Positions 33,503 to 44,793 of a stretch of DNA of 64,000 nt are shown one piece after another. The stretch lies in NCBI RefSeq assembly GCF_014356525.2, contig NC_052516.1, positions 22,660,929 to 22,724,928 on the forward strand. Direction: 5' to 3'. The DNA comes from Nilaparvata lugens. Lineage: Eukaryota > Arthropoda > Insecta > Hemiptera > Delphacidae. Below the pieces are notes generated by a model. It saw nothing but the letters and a program-made list of their open reading frames with translations, did no database searches and had not been told where the DNA came from. Position numbers and translations under genes: made by a program. The first letter of the stretch is position 1. Each line of letters starts with the position of its first letter.

Positions 33503-34403
33503 ATAGTGAGGTCAACTTTATAATGACAGTTTTTGATTTGCAATGGTATTGCTATCCTTGTCTATCATTCGATAAAGCAGATAGCGATATCTCTTTCTCG
33601 TTTTGCTCTGATGCCAGATCGTCTTTTAACAATGTAGAATTAATACTTAACAAAATATTTCATCTTAATTATGAAAATTCATTATGAAATTAGTGAAAAA
33701 TATAATTCCTTGCTTATTATTTCCTCTATGTTTAGTTTTGAAACATCTAAATCTGAAAATCTACTTTGTGAAAATACTTGAGGACTGAACATTTTGTGAA
33801 TTGAATAACTACAAGACGTAACCTATTTCGGACTATGTGTTATCTAAATTTGGGAGAGGAATAGCACAAGCTACAGATAGAAATAAATTGGAAGTTGCAA
33901 TTGTTCAAATGCTAATTAATGAATAATAATTATTAAACGAAAATCCAAATTAAATACTGTAATTCACCCCGAAAACTTCTGCTACTGCAAATATTGACAA
34001 CTCCTGATTATTTGTTTGTTCCCGGGCTGACAAATAATTTTTGAATAGTAGCGCTCATCGAATTTCCATCTAGCTGTTCACCCTGTTGTCAATATTTGCA
34101 GTAGCAGAAGTCTTCGGGGTGAATTACAGCACTTAATTTGGATTTTCGTTTGATAATAATTTTAATAAGAATAGCACAAGGTTACCTTATTTTTCCTCTC
34201 CCTATCATTTTGATAATGTACTTATTGTATAAATGAATAAAGAATAGAATATAATTGATTGTTTCAAACGAGAATGAACAGTTAATATTAAATCAATAAA
34301 CCTGTATCAGCTACCGTCTATAGGAGGCATTGACAATACAGAGGATCGGCAACGTTTTCCCCCTATCTTTCTCCACTGCCATTATAACGTGGACCTCACT
34401 ATA
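33503..34403. mobile_element. TATAGTGAGG-family MITE, long subfamily, split by a 0.5-kb insert
   Basis: The left half 33503-33715 (TATAGTGAGGTCAACTTTAT, AACAATGTAGAATTAATA) and right half from about 34255 to 34403 (AACAGTTAATATTAAATCA, CCACTGCCATTATAACGTGG) are separated by insert sequence that includes the foldback SINE at 33922-34160. A degenerate further cluster of the same family follows to about 34680. Confidence 0.75.
33922..34160. mobile_element. Foldback form of the tRNA-derived SINE
   Basis: Tail-to-tail arms: CGAAAATCCAAATTAAATAC...CACCCCGAAAACTTCTGCTA and GCAGTAGCAGAAGTCTTCGG...TTTGGATTTTCG. Only the end of the tRNA head (TTCCCGGGCTGACAA) survives in the centre. Confidence 0.75.
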
Positions 34404-34854
34404 GCTCTGCAACGTTACTAAATTTGTCTTCAACGATGTAGAAGTATAATTAATTAAGGGAGAGAAACGGTAATGCTGTTCCCCTATCTTTCTCCACTGC
34501 CATTATTATAACGTAGGCTTCACTATAGTGAGGTAATAGGAAGATAGGAGAGTAGCGTTTGCTAATTCTCTGCCTTGCCACTGCATACTATTATAAGATA
34601 GCAGCTATCCTCTCTATGGAAGGCACTGGCAAATCAGAGAATCCTCTGTTCTCCTATATTAACGTGGACATCAGTATATAGGAGGCTTATACAGTCACAA
34701 ATGTGGCCCTAGATCTCAAGATGGAGGAACCTCCCTACACACTGAGATTCTCCATGAATGAAAGAGTTACAACGTATCACCAACTATGGAAAAAGCATGT
34801 TGAACGAGTGTCAGCTGAAAGGCTGTGTTGTGCTAAAAGGACGTAACTCCAAAA

Positions 34855-35990
34855 AGCTCCTTGTGTATCTTTGGGGATGCAACACGTTGCTTTTGAGAAG
34901 ATACAAGAGAGCATCTGTTGCTTATGGAAAGATACATTGAAGCTCCATATGTATCTTTTCGGATGCAACGTGTTGCACTTTTGAGAAGATACAAAAGAGC
35001 ATCAGTTGCTTATGGAAAGATACATTGGAGCTTCATGTGTATCTTTGCGGATGCAACACGTTGCTTTTCAGAAAATACAAAAGAGCATTTGTTGCTTATG
35101 GAAAGATACATTGTAGCTCCATGTGTATATTCTCGGATGCAACACGTTGCTTTTGGAAGATACCTTGAAGCTCCAGGTGTATTTTTGCGGATACAACACG
35201 TTGTTTTTGAGAAGATACAAAAGAGCATCTGTTGCTTATGAAAAGATACATTGAAGCTTCATGTGTATCTTTGCGGATGCAACACGCTAATTTGAGAAGG
35301 TACAAAAGAGCATTTGTTGCTTATGGAAAGAGACATTGAAGCTCCATGAGTATCTTTTCGGATGCAACACGTTGCTTTTCAGAAGATACAAAAGCGCATC
35401 TGTTGCTTATGGAAAGATACATTGAAGCTCCATGTGTATATTCTCGGATGCAACACGTTGCTTTTGGAAGATACAAAAGAGCTCTGTTGCTTATGGAAAG
35501 ATACATTGAAGCTCCATATGTATCTTTGCGGATGCAACACGTTGCACTTTTAAGAAGATACAAAAGAGCATCAGTTGCTTATGGAAAGATACATTGTAGC
35601 TCCATGTGTATATTCTCGGATGCAACACGTTGCTTTTGGAAGATACCTTGAAGCTCCGTGTGTATCTTTGCGGATAAAACACGTTGCTTTTGAGAAGATA
35701 CAAAAGAGCATCTGTTGCTTATGAAAAGATACATTGAAGCTTCCTGTGTATCTTTGCGGATGCAACACGCTAATTTGAGAAGATACAAAAGAGCATTTGT
35801 TGCTTATGGAAAGAGACATTGAAGCTCCGTGTGTATCTTTGCGGATAAAACACGTTGCTTTTCTGTAGATACAAAAGAGCATCTGTTGTTATGGAAAGAT
35901 ACATTGAAATTCCATCTGTATATTCTCGGATGCAACACGTTACTTTTGGAAGATACAAAAGAGAATCTGTTGCTTGTGGAGAGATACGTT
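34855..35990. repeat. Satellite array, ~86-bp monomer, with 483-bp higher-order period
   Basis: About 13 monomers of 80-88 bp carry GATACATTGAAGCTCCATGT, GTATCTTTGCGGATGCAACA, CGTTGCTTTTGAGAAGATAC and AAAAGAGCATCTGTTGCTTA. Each monomer holds two short inverted repeats, AAGATACA..TGTATCTT and GCAAC-AC-GTTGC. A block of variant monomers at 35097-35345 (including the short TTTTGGAAGATACCTTGAAG type and the ACGCTAATTTGAGAAG type) recurs at 35580-35828, so the higher-order period is 483 bp. The many ORFs here are repeat frames. Confidence 0.9.
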
Positions 35991-36494
35991 TACAAAAATG
36001 TTCGATGTTCTTGAACGGGTAGTATTGTTATCTAGTAGCCCTCCACCGATAGGCACAGCTACTGGACCCGGACTGTAAGTAAATTCACGAAGTTATAACG
36101 ACAAATTTCATCAACATGACGGAAAAAGTTTACTGAAAATAGGGGGACCTTCTGAATGCATCAGTACTATCGATTAAAGTAATTACTGGTGTATTCAAAG
36201 TGAAGAGCATAAAACATAGTGTTGGATTAGTAAATTTAGGGCCGGATTCCAAGCTCGGAATTCAGTTAAGTTCTAAACTTTAAACACCTGGAGTCAGAAA
36301 ATTGGCTTTCCGAAACGGGTCGTAGTCAAAATTTTTATGATAATCTTTATTTTCTCATTTCTATAATAAATTGAAACGAAATGACGAAATGAAACATTCC
36401 TAAATAATCCAAAATAGTTGAAACTTGACACTATTTTCTCGTTATTTTATTTTGTGTTCAATTTTCTAGTTTTTCGGAATTTAATTCAAACTTA

Positions 36495-36995
36495 GACTCA
36501 GGACTTCCTATATACCGGACCTGCGCCTTCAAAAAATATGGCCGCCGTATCTGGTGGCCCGCATTGATATTTTAAACGGGAACTAGACGAACTGAGACTT
36601 CGACAAACTGAGACGCTCTCTAACAGCTGATAAGTGATTTTTTCTCAGTAGGAACTTCTATAAGACCACCACCAAAGACCTTAAAGAGATTATAGACCCA
36701 CAATGCCTATGCCTTCCCAATGATAGCTCTTACTTGAAATTGAAGGCCGCGATTGGGGTATTTTAGCACGATATATTATATATATAATATTTGTAATACA
36801 AATGGATCACAAAGGCATTGGTGGCATTGGTATGTAATAATCTTATGGGTTGCCCCCTCAATGGCGGATTTCAATTCCAAGTACGACACTAGCGCTGCAT
36901 GTGAGTCTATGCGTCTTTAAGGTCTTTGACCACCACATACGGCGGCCATTTTTTTTGTAGGCTCAGGTCAGGTAGTATATAGGAGGTCCTGATGG
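36495..36995. mobile_element. TIR element with CAGGACYTCCTATATA ends
   Basis: The left end CAGGACTTCCTATATACCGG and right end (inverse) CAGGACCTCCTATATACTAC are followed by ATGGCCGCCGTAT and its inverse ATACGGCGGCCAT. The interior shows further symmetry around CACAATGCC / GGCATTG. It has no transposase. Confidence 0.65.
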
Positions 36996-37003
36996 ACTAA
37001 GAC

Positions 37004-38064
37004 CAGTGGCGGCTCGTCCTATGTGTTCAATGGTTCATTGAACCCCCAGAATTGAATCAACTCCTATAGAATGATGAATTCTACTCATATAATTATATTT
37101 TTATTTTATACTCATGAAATTACATCACAAAATTTTTCATCTATGTAAACTTAACGTCGATGATTTGCGGCCGGTGCCGGAGTGGCTTGCTTGAAACAGC
37201 ACCGAATGGTACTACGAGACGGGTGGTGGTGGAAAGCAGTGTTCATTCCCCGATGTGAACCCAAAAACAGGGCTGGGTGAGGTAGTGGAACAGAGGAGGG
37301 GAATCGGTTTACTAGCACGGATTTGGTTCACAATCCTGTCTGAACCACGTTTCCACGAGTTCATCCGAGAGTAGCCGAGTCTAGCCGAGGCAAGTGAAGC
37401 ATTCGGTAAACCTCGGAATGAATCGTGAGTATTCGTGATACGGATTCAGTAGCAGTGCCATCTTGAACATAACCAATAAATTCAAATTTGGTGGCAGTAA
37501 ACAGTAAAAAAGCGATAAACAAGAAATAGAAAGCGTGACAGTTTTGAGGTTATACGGTAGGGTTTCAGGTATACACTGTATACAGTTGTGATAGATTTCA
37601 CTGCATTTTTTGTTATATGAATTTTTTTGCGTGTTGAAGAATATAGACTAGTAATTTCAGTGTGGTTCGTGTATTCGTGAGTATTTCTAGTATGTCCATT
37701 TTGTTTTAGTGAGAGTGTGAATATAATTTATTGTGTTAGGTACCGTAACAGCATTTTGATGAAGAAATATGAATAAGGTTCAGTATTCGTTAAAGACAAA
37801 CATTATTAATATTGAGGATAGGTGTAAAATAAAACATGATGGTAGATAAATCCCAAAGTAAAAATTAAATAAGAAAAATATGAACAGGACAAAAAATCTA
37901 TATTTGTAGAAAATATGCTTAATCTTTGGGAGGTAATTCCTTAAAATCATTATTGATTACCTTTACACTTGATTATGCTCAATACTCTCTATATCCTCTT
38001 TACCTTTCTCCCCGATAGATCATGAGGTTGAACCCCCAAGCTAAAAGATCACGAGCCGCTACTG
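37004..38064. mobile_element. Non-autonomous hAT-type element with perfect 8-bp TSD
   Basis: Ends CAGTGGCGGCTCGT and ACGAGCCGCTACTG. The 8-bp target duplication ACTAAGAC stands at 36996-37003 and 38065-38072. An 8-bp duplication and CAG..CTG termini are hAT hallmarks. The 1061-bp interior has no transposase; both inner ends carry TTGAACCCCC. A GC-richer block at 37165-37400 may be captured DNA but shows no protein I recognise. Confidence 0.85.
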
Positions 38065-38195
38065 ACTAAGACTACACCCCGTTTCGGAAAGCCAATTTTC
38101 TGACTCCAGCTGTTTGGAGTCTAGAACTTCAAACCTGAATCCTTCAATCCTGAGCTCGGAAACCGGCCCTTAGTGAATTGAATAAGAAGAATTAC

Positions 38196-38435
38196 CGCAA
38201 ATAAGTGAGGAACATGCCGGCGAAGACAAGGTAGACCATCATAAGCCCTGGGGTGGCCCCGCCCACATTGGTAGTCAGCTGATAGACATAGATGAATATG
38301 TCGAGCAGAGGTTTGCAGATGTTGGAGTAGAGGTCGGCGAAAGAGTCGCAGAATCGATCGACATCCGTCGTCAACAGCTGATCGGCGTTCGCTATCCGTG
38401 TGTCCAGGTTAGACATTTTGTAGTAGGTGAAACCC
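38196..38435 (-). CDS. ABCD3: ABCD3 exon: FTYYKMSNLD to MFLTYLR
   Basis: 240 bases. It opens with GFTYYKMSNLDTRIANADQL and continues through TTDVDRFCDSFADLYSNI, KPLLDIFIYVYQL and GLMMVYLVFAGMFLTYLR. This is the best conserved stretch of the membrane domain. Its acceptor and first ~23 coding bases are the seed of a tandem array in the upstream intron (38436-40115). Confidence 0.95.
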
Positions 38436-40115
38436 CTGCGAAATCGAGGAAATTATGGTTTTTAGTTGAAAAAAAAATTGATAAAAATAAGATAAACTGA
38501 GGATTTAGAGGGAGAAAGTAGAAGGGAATTGAGGGTTTACAATAAGAAACACAATTAATTCACATCTGATGATTGAAAACATGTTGAATTAGGTGAAGCT
38601 CCTGCGGAAACGGAGGAAATTGAGGTAATTAGTTGAAAAAATTGATAAAAATAAGATAAAATGAGGATTTAGCGGGAGAAAGTAGAAGGGAATTGAGGGT
38701 TCACAATAAGAAACACAAGTAATTCACATCTGATAATTGAAAACATGTTGAATTAGGTAAAGCCCCTGCAAAATCAGAAAAAATTGGGGGTTTTAGCGGG
38801 ATAAACTAAGAGGAAATTGAGGGTTTACAATGAGAATTACATAGAGAAACATAGAAGATTCAAAGGATGAAAACCTAATAATTGGAAACATTTTTTGTAA
38901 AGGGTGAAGCCCCAGCAAAATCGGAGAAAATTGGGGGTTTTAGCGGGATAACGTAAGATGAAATTGAGGGTTTACAATGAGAATTACACAGAGAAACACA
39001 GAAGATTCGAAGGATTCAAACCTAATAATTGTGAGCCTTTTGTATTGGGTGAAGCCCCTGCAAAATCAGAGAAAATTGGGGGTTTTAGCGGGATAAATAA
39101 AGTAAGAGGAAATTGAGGGTTTACAATGAGAATTACATAGATAATTTATTCCAAAAATTTAAAGAATGTAATAGGGAAAATTTCGTAGTACCTAGGTAGG
39201 TAGAACTTCTGTACAATTGGGGAAAATTAAGATTTTTAGCCGGAAAATAGGGGAAAAGTAAGAGAACATTTAATTTCATTTTTTCATCCCACTGACCACC
39301 TATGAAAGGGGTATAAGGATTTGTCAATTATAATCTAAGTCGTCAATCTTTGCATTCTATAATGCAAAAAGAATTCCTCACTGGATTAAGGACAAACCTG
39401 CAACAACTCCTCCCTCACCTTAATTCTGAACTTTTCACCTGTAAGAGCTTTTATGCGTGTTGGCAATGAATTATAAAGCCGAATTCCTGCACTCTTTACC
39501 CCCCTCTCATACATACCAGTTCGATGAATGTCGTCTCTGAGGTTTTGTCTATATCTGGTATTGTATGAGTGGAGCAACTCTCCTGTATTGAACCTATCTT
39601 TATTCCTGTCAATAAAACAAAGAGCCTCTAAAATATATACACCTGGTAGTGGGAGAATCTTCAACTCTTTGAAATAATCTCTACAACTTGCTCTAATAGA
39701 TTCACCCACCATCACTCTAACTGCCCACTTTTGAATCCTAAATATATGTATTGCATGAGTTGAATTGCCCCAAAATATAACACCGTATGAAAGAAGAGTT
39801 GATTGAATGAAAAAGCATTGAACTAAGAGACAAGACTAAGAGAACATTGAACAATGAGAATCATGGATAATTACAGACTACAAAATGGGAAATTGTAGTG
39901 TGTAACATTTTGTAGCTGATAAAACACTAGTTGAAAAATAGGGGAAGACTGAAATAACATTGAGTGCTTACGATAAGAAACACAGAACATTCAGATAATT
40001 CAAACCTACTAATTGAAAAATGTGGTGGGGAACATTTTGCAGTAGGTGAAACCCCAGAAAGATCGGAGAAAATTGGGGGGTTTTCAGTTGAAAAGAAAAG
40101 TAAAATAAAATTGAG
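38416..40115 (-). repeat. Tandem array derived from an ABCD3 exon's splice acceptor
   Basis: The junction word (minus strand TTTGCAGGGGYTTCACC, followed by TACTACAAAATGT in the exon) sits in the true exon at 38426-38440. It recurs with drift at about 38592, 38756, 38903, 39048, 39199, 39913 and 40044, with periods of 166, 164, 147, 145 and 151 bases, then a LINE insertion, then 131. Each unit contains ~23 coding bases, the acceptor and ~120 bases of intron (AGGGTTTACAATGAGAA on plus). Copies at 38592, 38756, 39048 and 39199 keep an AG at the acceptor position; those at 38903 and 40044 have lost it. Confidence 0.85.
39385..39810 (-). pseudogene. LINE ORF2 C-terminal fragment inside the acceptor array
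   Basis: The minus strand reads SYGVIFWGNSTHAIHIFRIQ, then VGESIRASCRDYFKELKILP, LHSYNTRYRQNLRDDIHRTG and GIRLYNSLPTRIKAL. WGNS...YNTR...LYN.LP is the same C-terminal pattern as the LINE at 3769-4425. Array sequence continues on its left and resumes by about 39900, so it inserted into an existing array. Confidence 0.85.
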
Positions 40116-40266
40116 GGTTTACATGATCTATCCATACGACTGTGAATAGCTGAAGCTAGAATTGATTGAATATCCAATTCAATGGATGAATAATATAGCA
40201 CACTATTGCATTTAACAATAGAGATAGATTCTGTATGTGATGTATAAATAAATGTATTATACTTAC

Positions 40267-40337
40267 TTTAAGTACTCATCGTACAGATAATGCGTTATCC
40301 TAGTCCTTAATCTAAGTTTAATTTCTCCAATTCCCCA
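40267..40337 (-). CDS. ABCD3: ABCD3 exon: WGIGEIKL segment
   Basis: 71 bases between TTTTTCCAG and GTAAGT. Encodes WGIGEIKLRLRTRITHYL and YDEYL plus two bases of a Lys codon. This is the conserved L..R.RLT.YLY.EYL block of the transmembrane domain. Confidence 0.92.
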
Positions 40338-40594
40338 CTGGAAAAAGAAACATACAACATATGAAAATCCAAACATAATGAATTGTATTTGAAGAATTGA
40401 TGTGATTATCAATATAATATAACAATATAATTGAATATCTATATAATTATTATCTTCGAAAAATTCATCACGAGGAAATATGAAACAAAATAAGAATAAA
40501 TTGACTTGAATGGAATAATGAATTATGAAAAAAATTAATGAAGAATTCAAAAGTACATGAATAGATATTTAGATTTAAATTATCAATATTCTAC

Positions 40595-41432
40595 TATAGT
40601 GAGGTCCACATTATAATGGCAGTGTAAGATCGGCAATACTGTTGCTGTCCTTTTCTATCATACAACAAAACAGATAGCACTATTTCTCTCTCGCTTTGCA
40701 ATGTTGTCTATTTGCCAGAATATTTTATATTTACTTTTGACAGTGACTGTACAAAACTGAACAAACCATATTCTCAGCCGCCATTTTTTCTTCATTCTAT
40801 CAAAATACTTGAGTACACAAGTGGTATAATTGATTGATATAATTGATTAAAAAATGTATTTTTGAAACAATGAAATAATTTTTAAACATGACCGTACCTT
40901 ATGAGAAGCACAAATTAAAATACCTGAAATGACATTTTAAAAGTTGATAACTAACCATCCTAGACTTCACCCATGCTTAAGTTAGCCTACCCGTATAGGT
41001 TGGACCTACTCGTACCGGTATAAATAATATTGAAAAGTTATTTCAGAATTAATCCAGGATTTCTATTTTTCTATTATTTTTAAAGGAAATTGAAATAGAA
41101 TACCTACCAAATAACTCAATTTCTGTTGTTTTGAAAGTCAGATTGTTGTATCACAGCTTTTTAAATTAGCCGCCATTCCAGGTTTGTATAAAAATAAAAA
41201 TCTGATCTCAGTCATGAAAGCAAATTTTTGAATCAAATAATGAAAAAAAACATATTTTCTTGATCAATTTGACATTAAATTGATTATTTTATCAAGGAGA
41301 TGATAATTATTATTAGATTAAATTTAATGGGATGAATTGAGTAACAGCTGTGTACAGTCAGTGGCAAAATGGAGAGACTTGGCAACGTTTTTCTCATCTC
41401 TTTCTTCACTGCCATTATAACGTGGACTATAG
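40595..41432. mobile_element. TATAGTGAGG-family MITE, ends separated
   Basis: The left end TATAGTGAGGTCCACATTAT (40595) is followed by a family interior to about 40740, and a right end CACTGCCATTATAACGTGGA stands at about 41397-41416. The ~500 bases between are unrelated and show no gene. Confidence 0.6.
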
Positions 41433-41762
41433 GATATTCCATAGTTGAAAACCCTGATGATATTAAAAAATTGTATGTGAAGGCAAAATTATTATACCCT
41501 TTCGCTATCATGTAAATAAAATAGCTAATTTTGAACACTTCAAAAGTTCAAAGTAATAAAAATAATATTCACTTTATTTATTGAGTCTACTTGTATGTAC
41601 GGTATGTATTTTCATGACTCTGGAGAGTTCGAACCATGTTTTGTTAAAATAGATATTAAAAGATTTGACGATATATGTGTGTTTTTATTTCATTATATTA
41701 AAATTAAAAGATTGGTATGATTTTAAATTCTTATTGCGATAAAAATAATAATGACAACTCAC

Positions 41763-41789
41763 CTTCAATACATTATTAACCAAAGATAT
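41763..41789 (-). CDS. ABCD3: ABCD3 microexon, 27 bp
   Basis: Nine codons, ISLVNNVLK, flanked by TTGTTACAG and GTGAGT. The peptide matches the family SLVNN.LK block and joins both neighbours in phase 0, so this very short exon is well supported despite its size. Confidence 0.88.
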
Positions 41790-42004
41790 CTGTAACAAAG
41801 GAAACGAACATCATTGAAATTGTTTCAAAATAGTTGAGGAAAACACACAAAAAATTAAACACGTGTCATTTTCTATTTGTAAAAGATAATAGAAACTTGT
41901 ATCACTATGCTAACAATAGTAGAGTTTTTTCAAGTAGAATGCAATGTACTAGTGCATTCTAGATAGTATGAAGATGCCCAACGTTTGCCTTGAAGTAAAA
42001 CTTT

Positions 42005-42149
42005 AAGTCCCAGTTGCAGAAAAGCCTGTTAAGTTTCAATCATGATTAAATGCCACGAGAACCAATTAGAGAGTATTTCTTTACAAAAAGAGTCTTCTCT
42101 GATTGGTTCTTGTGGAATGATTTAAAAGGCGTTTGTGCAACCGGGCCTT
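42005..42149. mobile_element. GGTTGCACAAAAGCCGG-family MITE, copy 2
   Basis: Arms CCCAGTTGCAGAAAAGCCTG and GGCGTTTGTGCAACCGGGCC with GAGAACCAATTAGAGA and TCTGATTGGTTCTTGTGG. TTA stands at both borders. The following 42150-42630 shows no further feature before the ABCD3 exon. Confidence 0.75.
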
Positions 42150-42632
42150 AGATTCATGTAGTCTTCATCTTAAAGGATCTGTAATTTTGATAAATTCCAA
42201 ATTTTGATAAAAAGTAGATTAAAAATTAATACAGTTAACAATAAAATCAATTGATGAACAATATTTTTGTCTTCTCCCAATCATATTATATATCATAATT
42301 ATAATTTTTGATTGTCAATTAAATAAATAAATATTCAATATCAATGATCAGTTACCTACTTGAACAAACATCAAAATAATTCATCCATTTTTTAAAGGTA
42401 TATCAAACACTCATTACTTCAACGGAAAAAATATGAATATTGATCTTTTACAATAAATTAATATCAAATTATAAATTAGTTAAAACACAATAACAGCTAT
42501 TAAGTACCCTTTCTTAACTTAACCTGATATTGTGTTTAATATTGATATGCTGATTGAACTTTCATTGTTTTTCAATAATTTTTGTAATTATATAGAGAAA
42601 AGTGAGTACCTTTATAAATATGTTTCACTTAC

Positions 42633-42702
42633 CACAGGCATAGCTATTAAAAACTCCAGTAGATGTTTTCTGAATCGACTCTTATCCATTGTTACGATTG
42701 CA
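42633..42702 (-). CDS. ABCD3: ABCD3 exon: loop after the first helix
   Basis: 70 bases between TTTTTAG and GTAAGT. Encodes AIVTMDKSRFRKHLLEFL and IAMPV, matching the conserved RF..HLLEFI.AMP segment of PMP70. One base completes the preceding codon; it ends in phase 0. Confidence 0.92.
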
Positions 42703-42964
42703 CTAAAAATAAGAAACAAAAATTATTAATTTAATGTTATAAATCCAATGAAAATTATTGTACAAAGAGTTACTATCCCACAAGTTTCTACTCACCATAA
42801 AGCTCAGGTTACATAAACTCATGAGTCAGCTTACCATTACTTCTATTTTCAGATTTATCAGCTACAGTTTAATAGTTACTTTTGGTCAGCATTCCATACA
42901 AATAATATCATAAATGCTTCCCATTAAACCAATTCCATTCAGTAATGACAGGCAAGAATAAAAA

Positions 42965-43634
42965 TCTGGTGTGGCGCACTCACACAACTTTCCTTGCCGT
43001 TAAGAAGATAGATCACCTGACGCTAGTGTTCACGCGCATCTCAAGTCTACTATTCCAAGATCTTAGCCAGCTGGTGACAGGACAATAACGCTGGAGACAC
43101 ACGAGGTCTGCTATCTCTTCATAGTAAATGATTTAATAGAATGAACAGTTGCTAACAGTTTGCAATTGAATAAACACATTTCCTTGAATTTCGAGCTTAT
43201 TTTCAATTTTAGGTAAAAATGTTACTGAACATTAATTGTAGAGATTTTCATGATCAATCTTTGCCACTTGAAATTTTTTGTTTAAATTTTATCTGAAGCC
43301 TGATAATTGGGAATCTAGAATCCAACTTTGCATAGATGGGGCGGAGCTCCTGAAATTTTTACAGATACGGGACTTGTGGCAGTTGATAGAGCCTATCAAT
43401 GACTATTTTTGGTATAAATTTGATTAAAATCGTTGAAGCCTTTTTCGAGAAAACCTGTTTTTGAAAAACATTTTCGCCATTTTAGCCGCCATCTTGAATC
43501 GCATTTGATCGAAATTGTTCGTGTCGGATCCTTATATTGTAAGGACCTTAAGTTCCAAATTTCAAATCATTCCGTTAATTGGGAGAAGAGATATCGTGTA
43601 CACAGACACACATACACTCATACACACACACACA

Positions 43635-43665
<31 letters not shown>

Positions 43666-43798
43666 CACACCAATAACCAAAAACCACTTTTTTGGACTCA
43701 GGGGACCTTGAAACGTATAGAAATTTAGAAATTGGGGTACCTTAATTTTTTTCCGAAAGCAATACTTTCCTTACTATGGTAATAGGGCAAGGAAAGTA
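42965..43798 (+). mobile_element. HINE-like element, copy 3, complete (834 bp)
   Basis: 5' TCTGGTGTGGCGCACTCACA, then the subterminal motif ACTTTCCTTGCC (42987-42998). The 3' end holds GGCAAGGAAAGT (43786-43797) preceded by ACTTTCCTTAC, giving a terminal hairpin. A single internal unit (TTGATAGAGCCTATCAATGA) and a (CA)n tract (43606-43670) are present. The (CA)n ORF is an artefact. It lies in an ABCD3 intron. Confidence 0.75.
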
Positions 43799-44511
43799 AA
43801 AAACCGATGCTAATGCTAGTCAGGTGCTGACTTAACAACTCGAATCCCACTATATACTTAACATAATGAGTATGCAGAGAATGAGTTGTAAGTATAATAA
43901 TGAACTGCATACAAACAAAAGTAATTAAAAGATCTTCTCAGTGCACAATTATTCACTACTAAAAGATTTCTGATAAGAATGCACTTCAATGTTTGTCTTT
44001 GAATGCACTTATAGTGAAATCCACTTATAACTGTCAGAATTGGTTGAATAGGGAGCGATGATGCTATTTATGAGGAATACTGACAGTTTGTAGGGAATTC
44101 CATTATAAAAAAAACTGTCGATTTCCTCAATATTGTATTTGTTTTTAAATCGTAATTTCACGTACTCTAATTTATGTGCTCATCATTATGCTACTCAAAG
44201 TTATCAGAATTATCATACCTTTTTACAATCATTGAACATTTCAATCATGATAATATTATCACAAAAATAACAAACTATTCTTTTTAGTTCAACATTTTTT
44301 AGTTTTTGCAATGATAGAGTGTAAAATGTATGAATTGAGGGCTACTTATATTTATTTAATTCTGTTAAAAAAAATAGTTTTGCTTCAATTCTATTTTATA
44401 AATTTTTGTTTTCATAAAGTACTCTAATGCATTATAGAATTTATATGATAACATTTTTTAATCGTTTCACATTTCAATCATACTTATCAACAAAAAAATC
44501 TTCTTTAGTGT

Positions 44512-44722
44512 AATCCACGTTATAATGGCAGTGGATAAAGATAGAAGAAAAACGATGCCGATTCTCTGCATCAATTAATTATATTTCTACACTGTCAAAA
44601 ACATAATTGTCATCGTTGTGGACCTAGAAAAGAATAGTACCACAGGCTTTGTCGAATGATAGACAAGGATAGCAAAACCAAAGTTGATCAAATACTGTCA
44701 TTATAACGTGGACCTCACTATA
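44512..44722. mobile_element. TATAGTGAGG-family MITE, short subfamily
   Basis: The left end is decayed (TTTAGTGTAATCCACGTTAT), the right end intact (AACGTGGACCTCACTATA). The interior GGCAGTGGATAAAGATAGAA matches 11718-11936. Confidence 0.8.
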
Positions 44723-44793
44723 GTTGAACATTTTTTGGTTTCTTTATGAAAGTACTCTAATGCATTTTTGTAAAACAATGACGTTTTGAACTC

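Larger units (their letters stand above)
36238..38172. mobile_element. GGGCCGGTTTCC-family MITE, copy 2, with two nested insertions
   Basis: Left end GGGCCGGATTCCAAGCTCGG (36240) and right end CTGAGCTCGGAAACCGGCCC (to ~38169), flanked by TTA on both sides, which fits a PIF/Harbinger MITE. Its interior resumes at 38073 (ACACCCCGTTTCGGAAAGCC) after two inserted elements (36495-36995 and 37004-38064). The right end lies only 24 bases from an ABCD3 exon donor (38196). Confidence 0.8.

Noticed and set aside
34855..35990. CRISPR-like regular spacing.
   Set aside because: The repeats are contiguous diverged monomers without unique spacers, in an animal intron. It is a satellite.
34758..36014. Many overlapping open frames on both strands in the 86-bp array, rich in Cys, Ile and Lys.
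   Set aside because: They repeat with the monomer and appear in several frames at once. Repeat artefacts, not genes.
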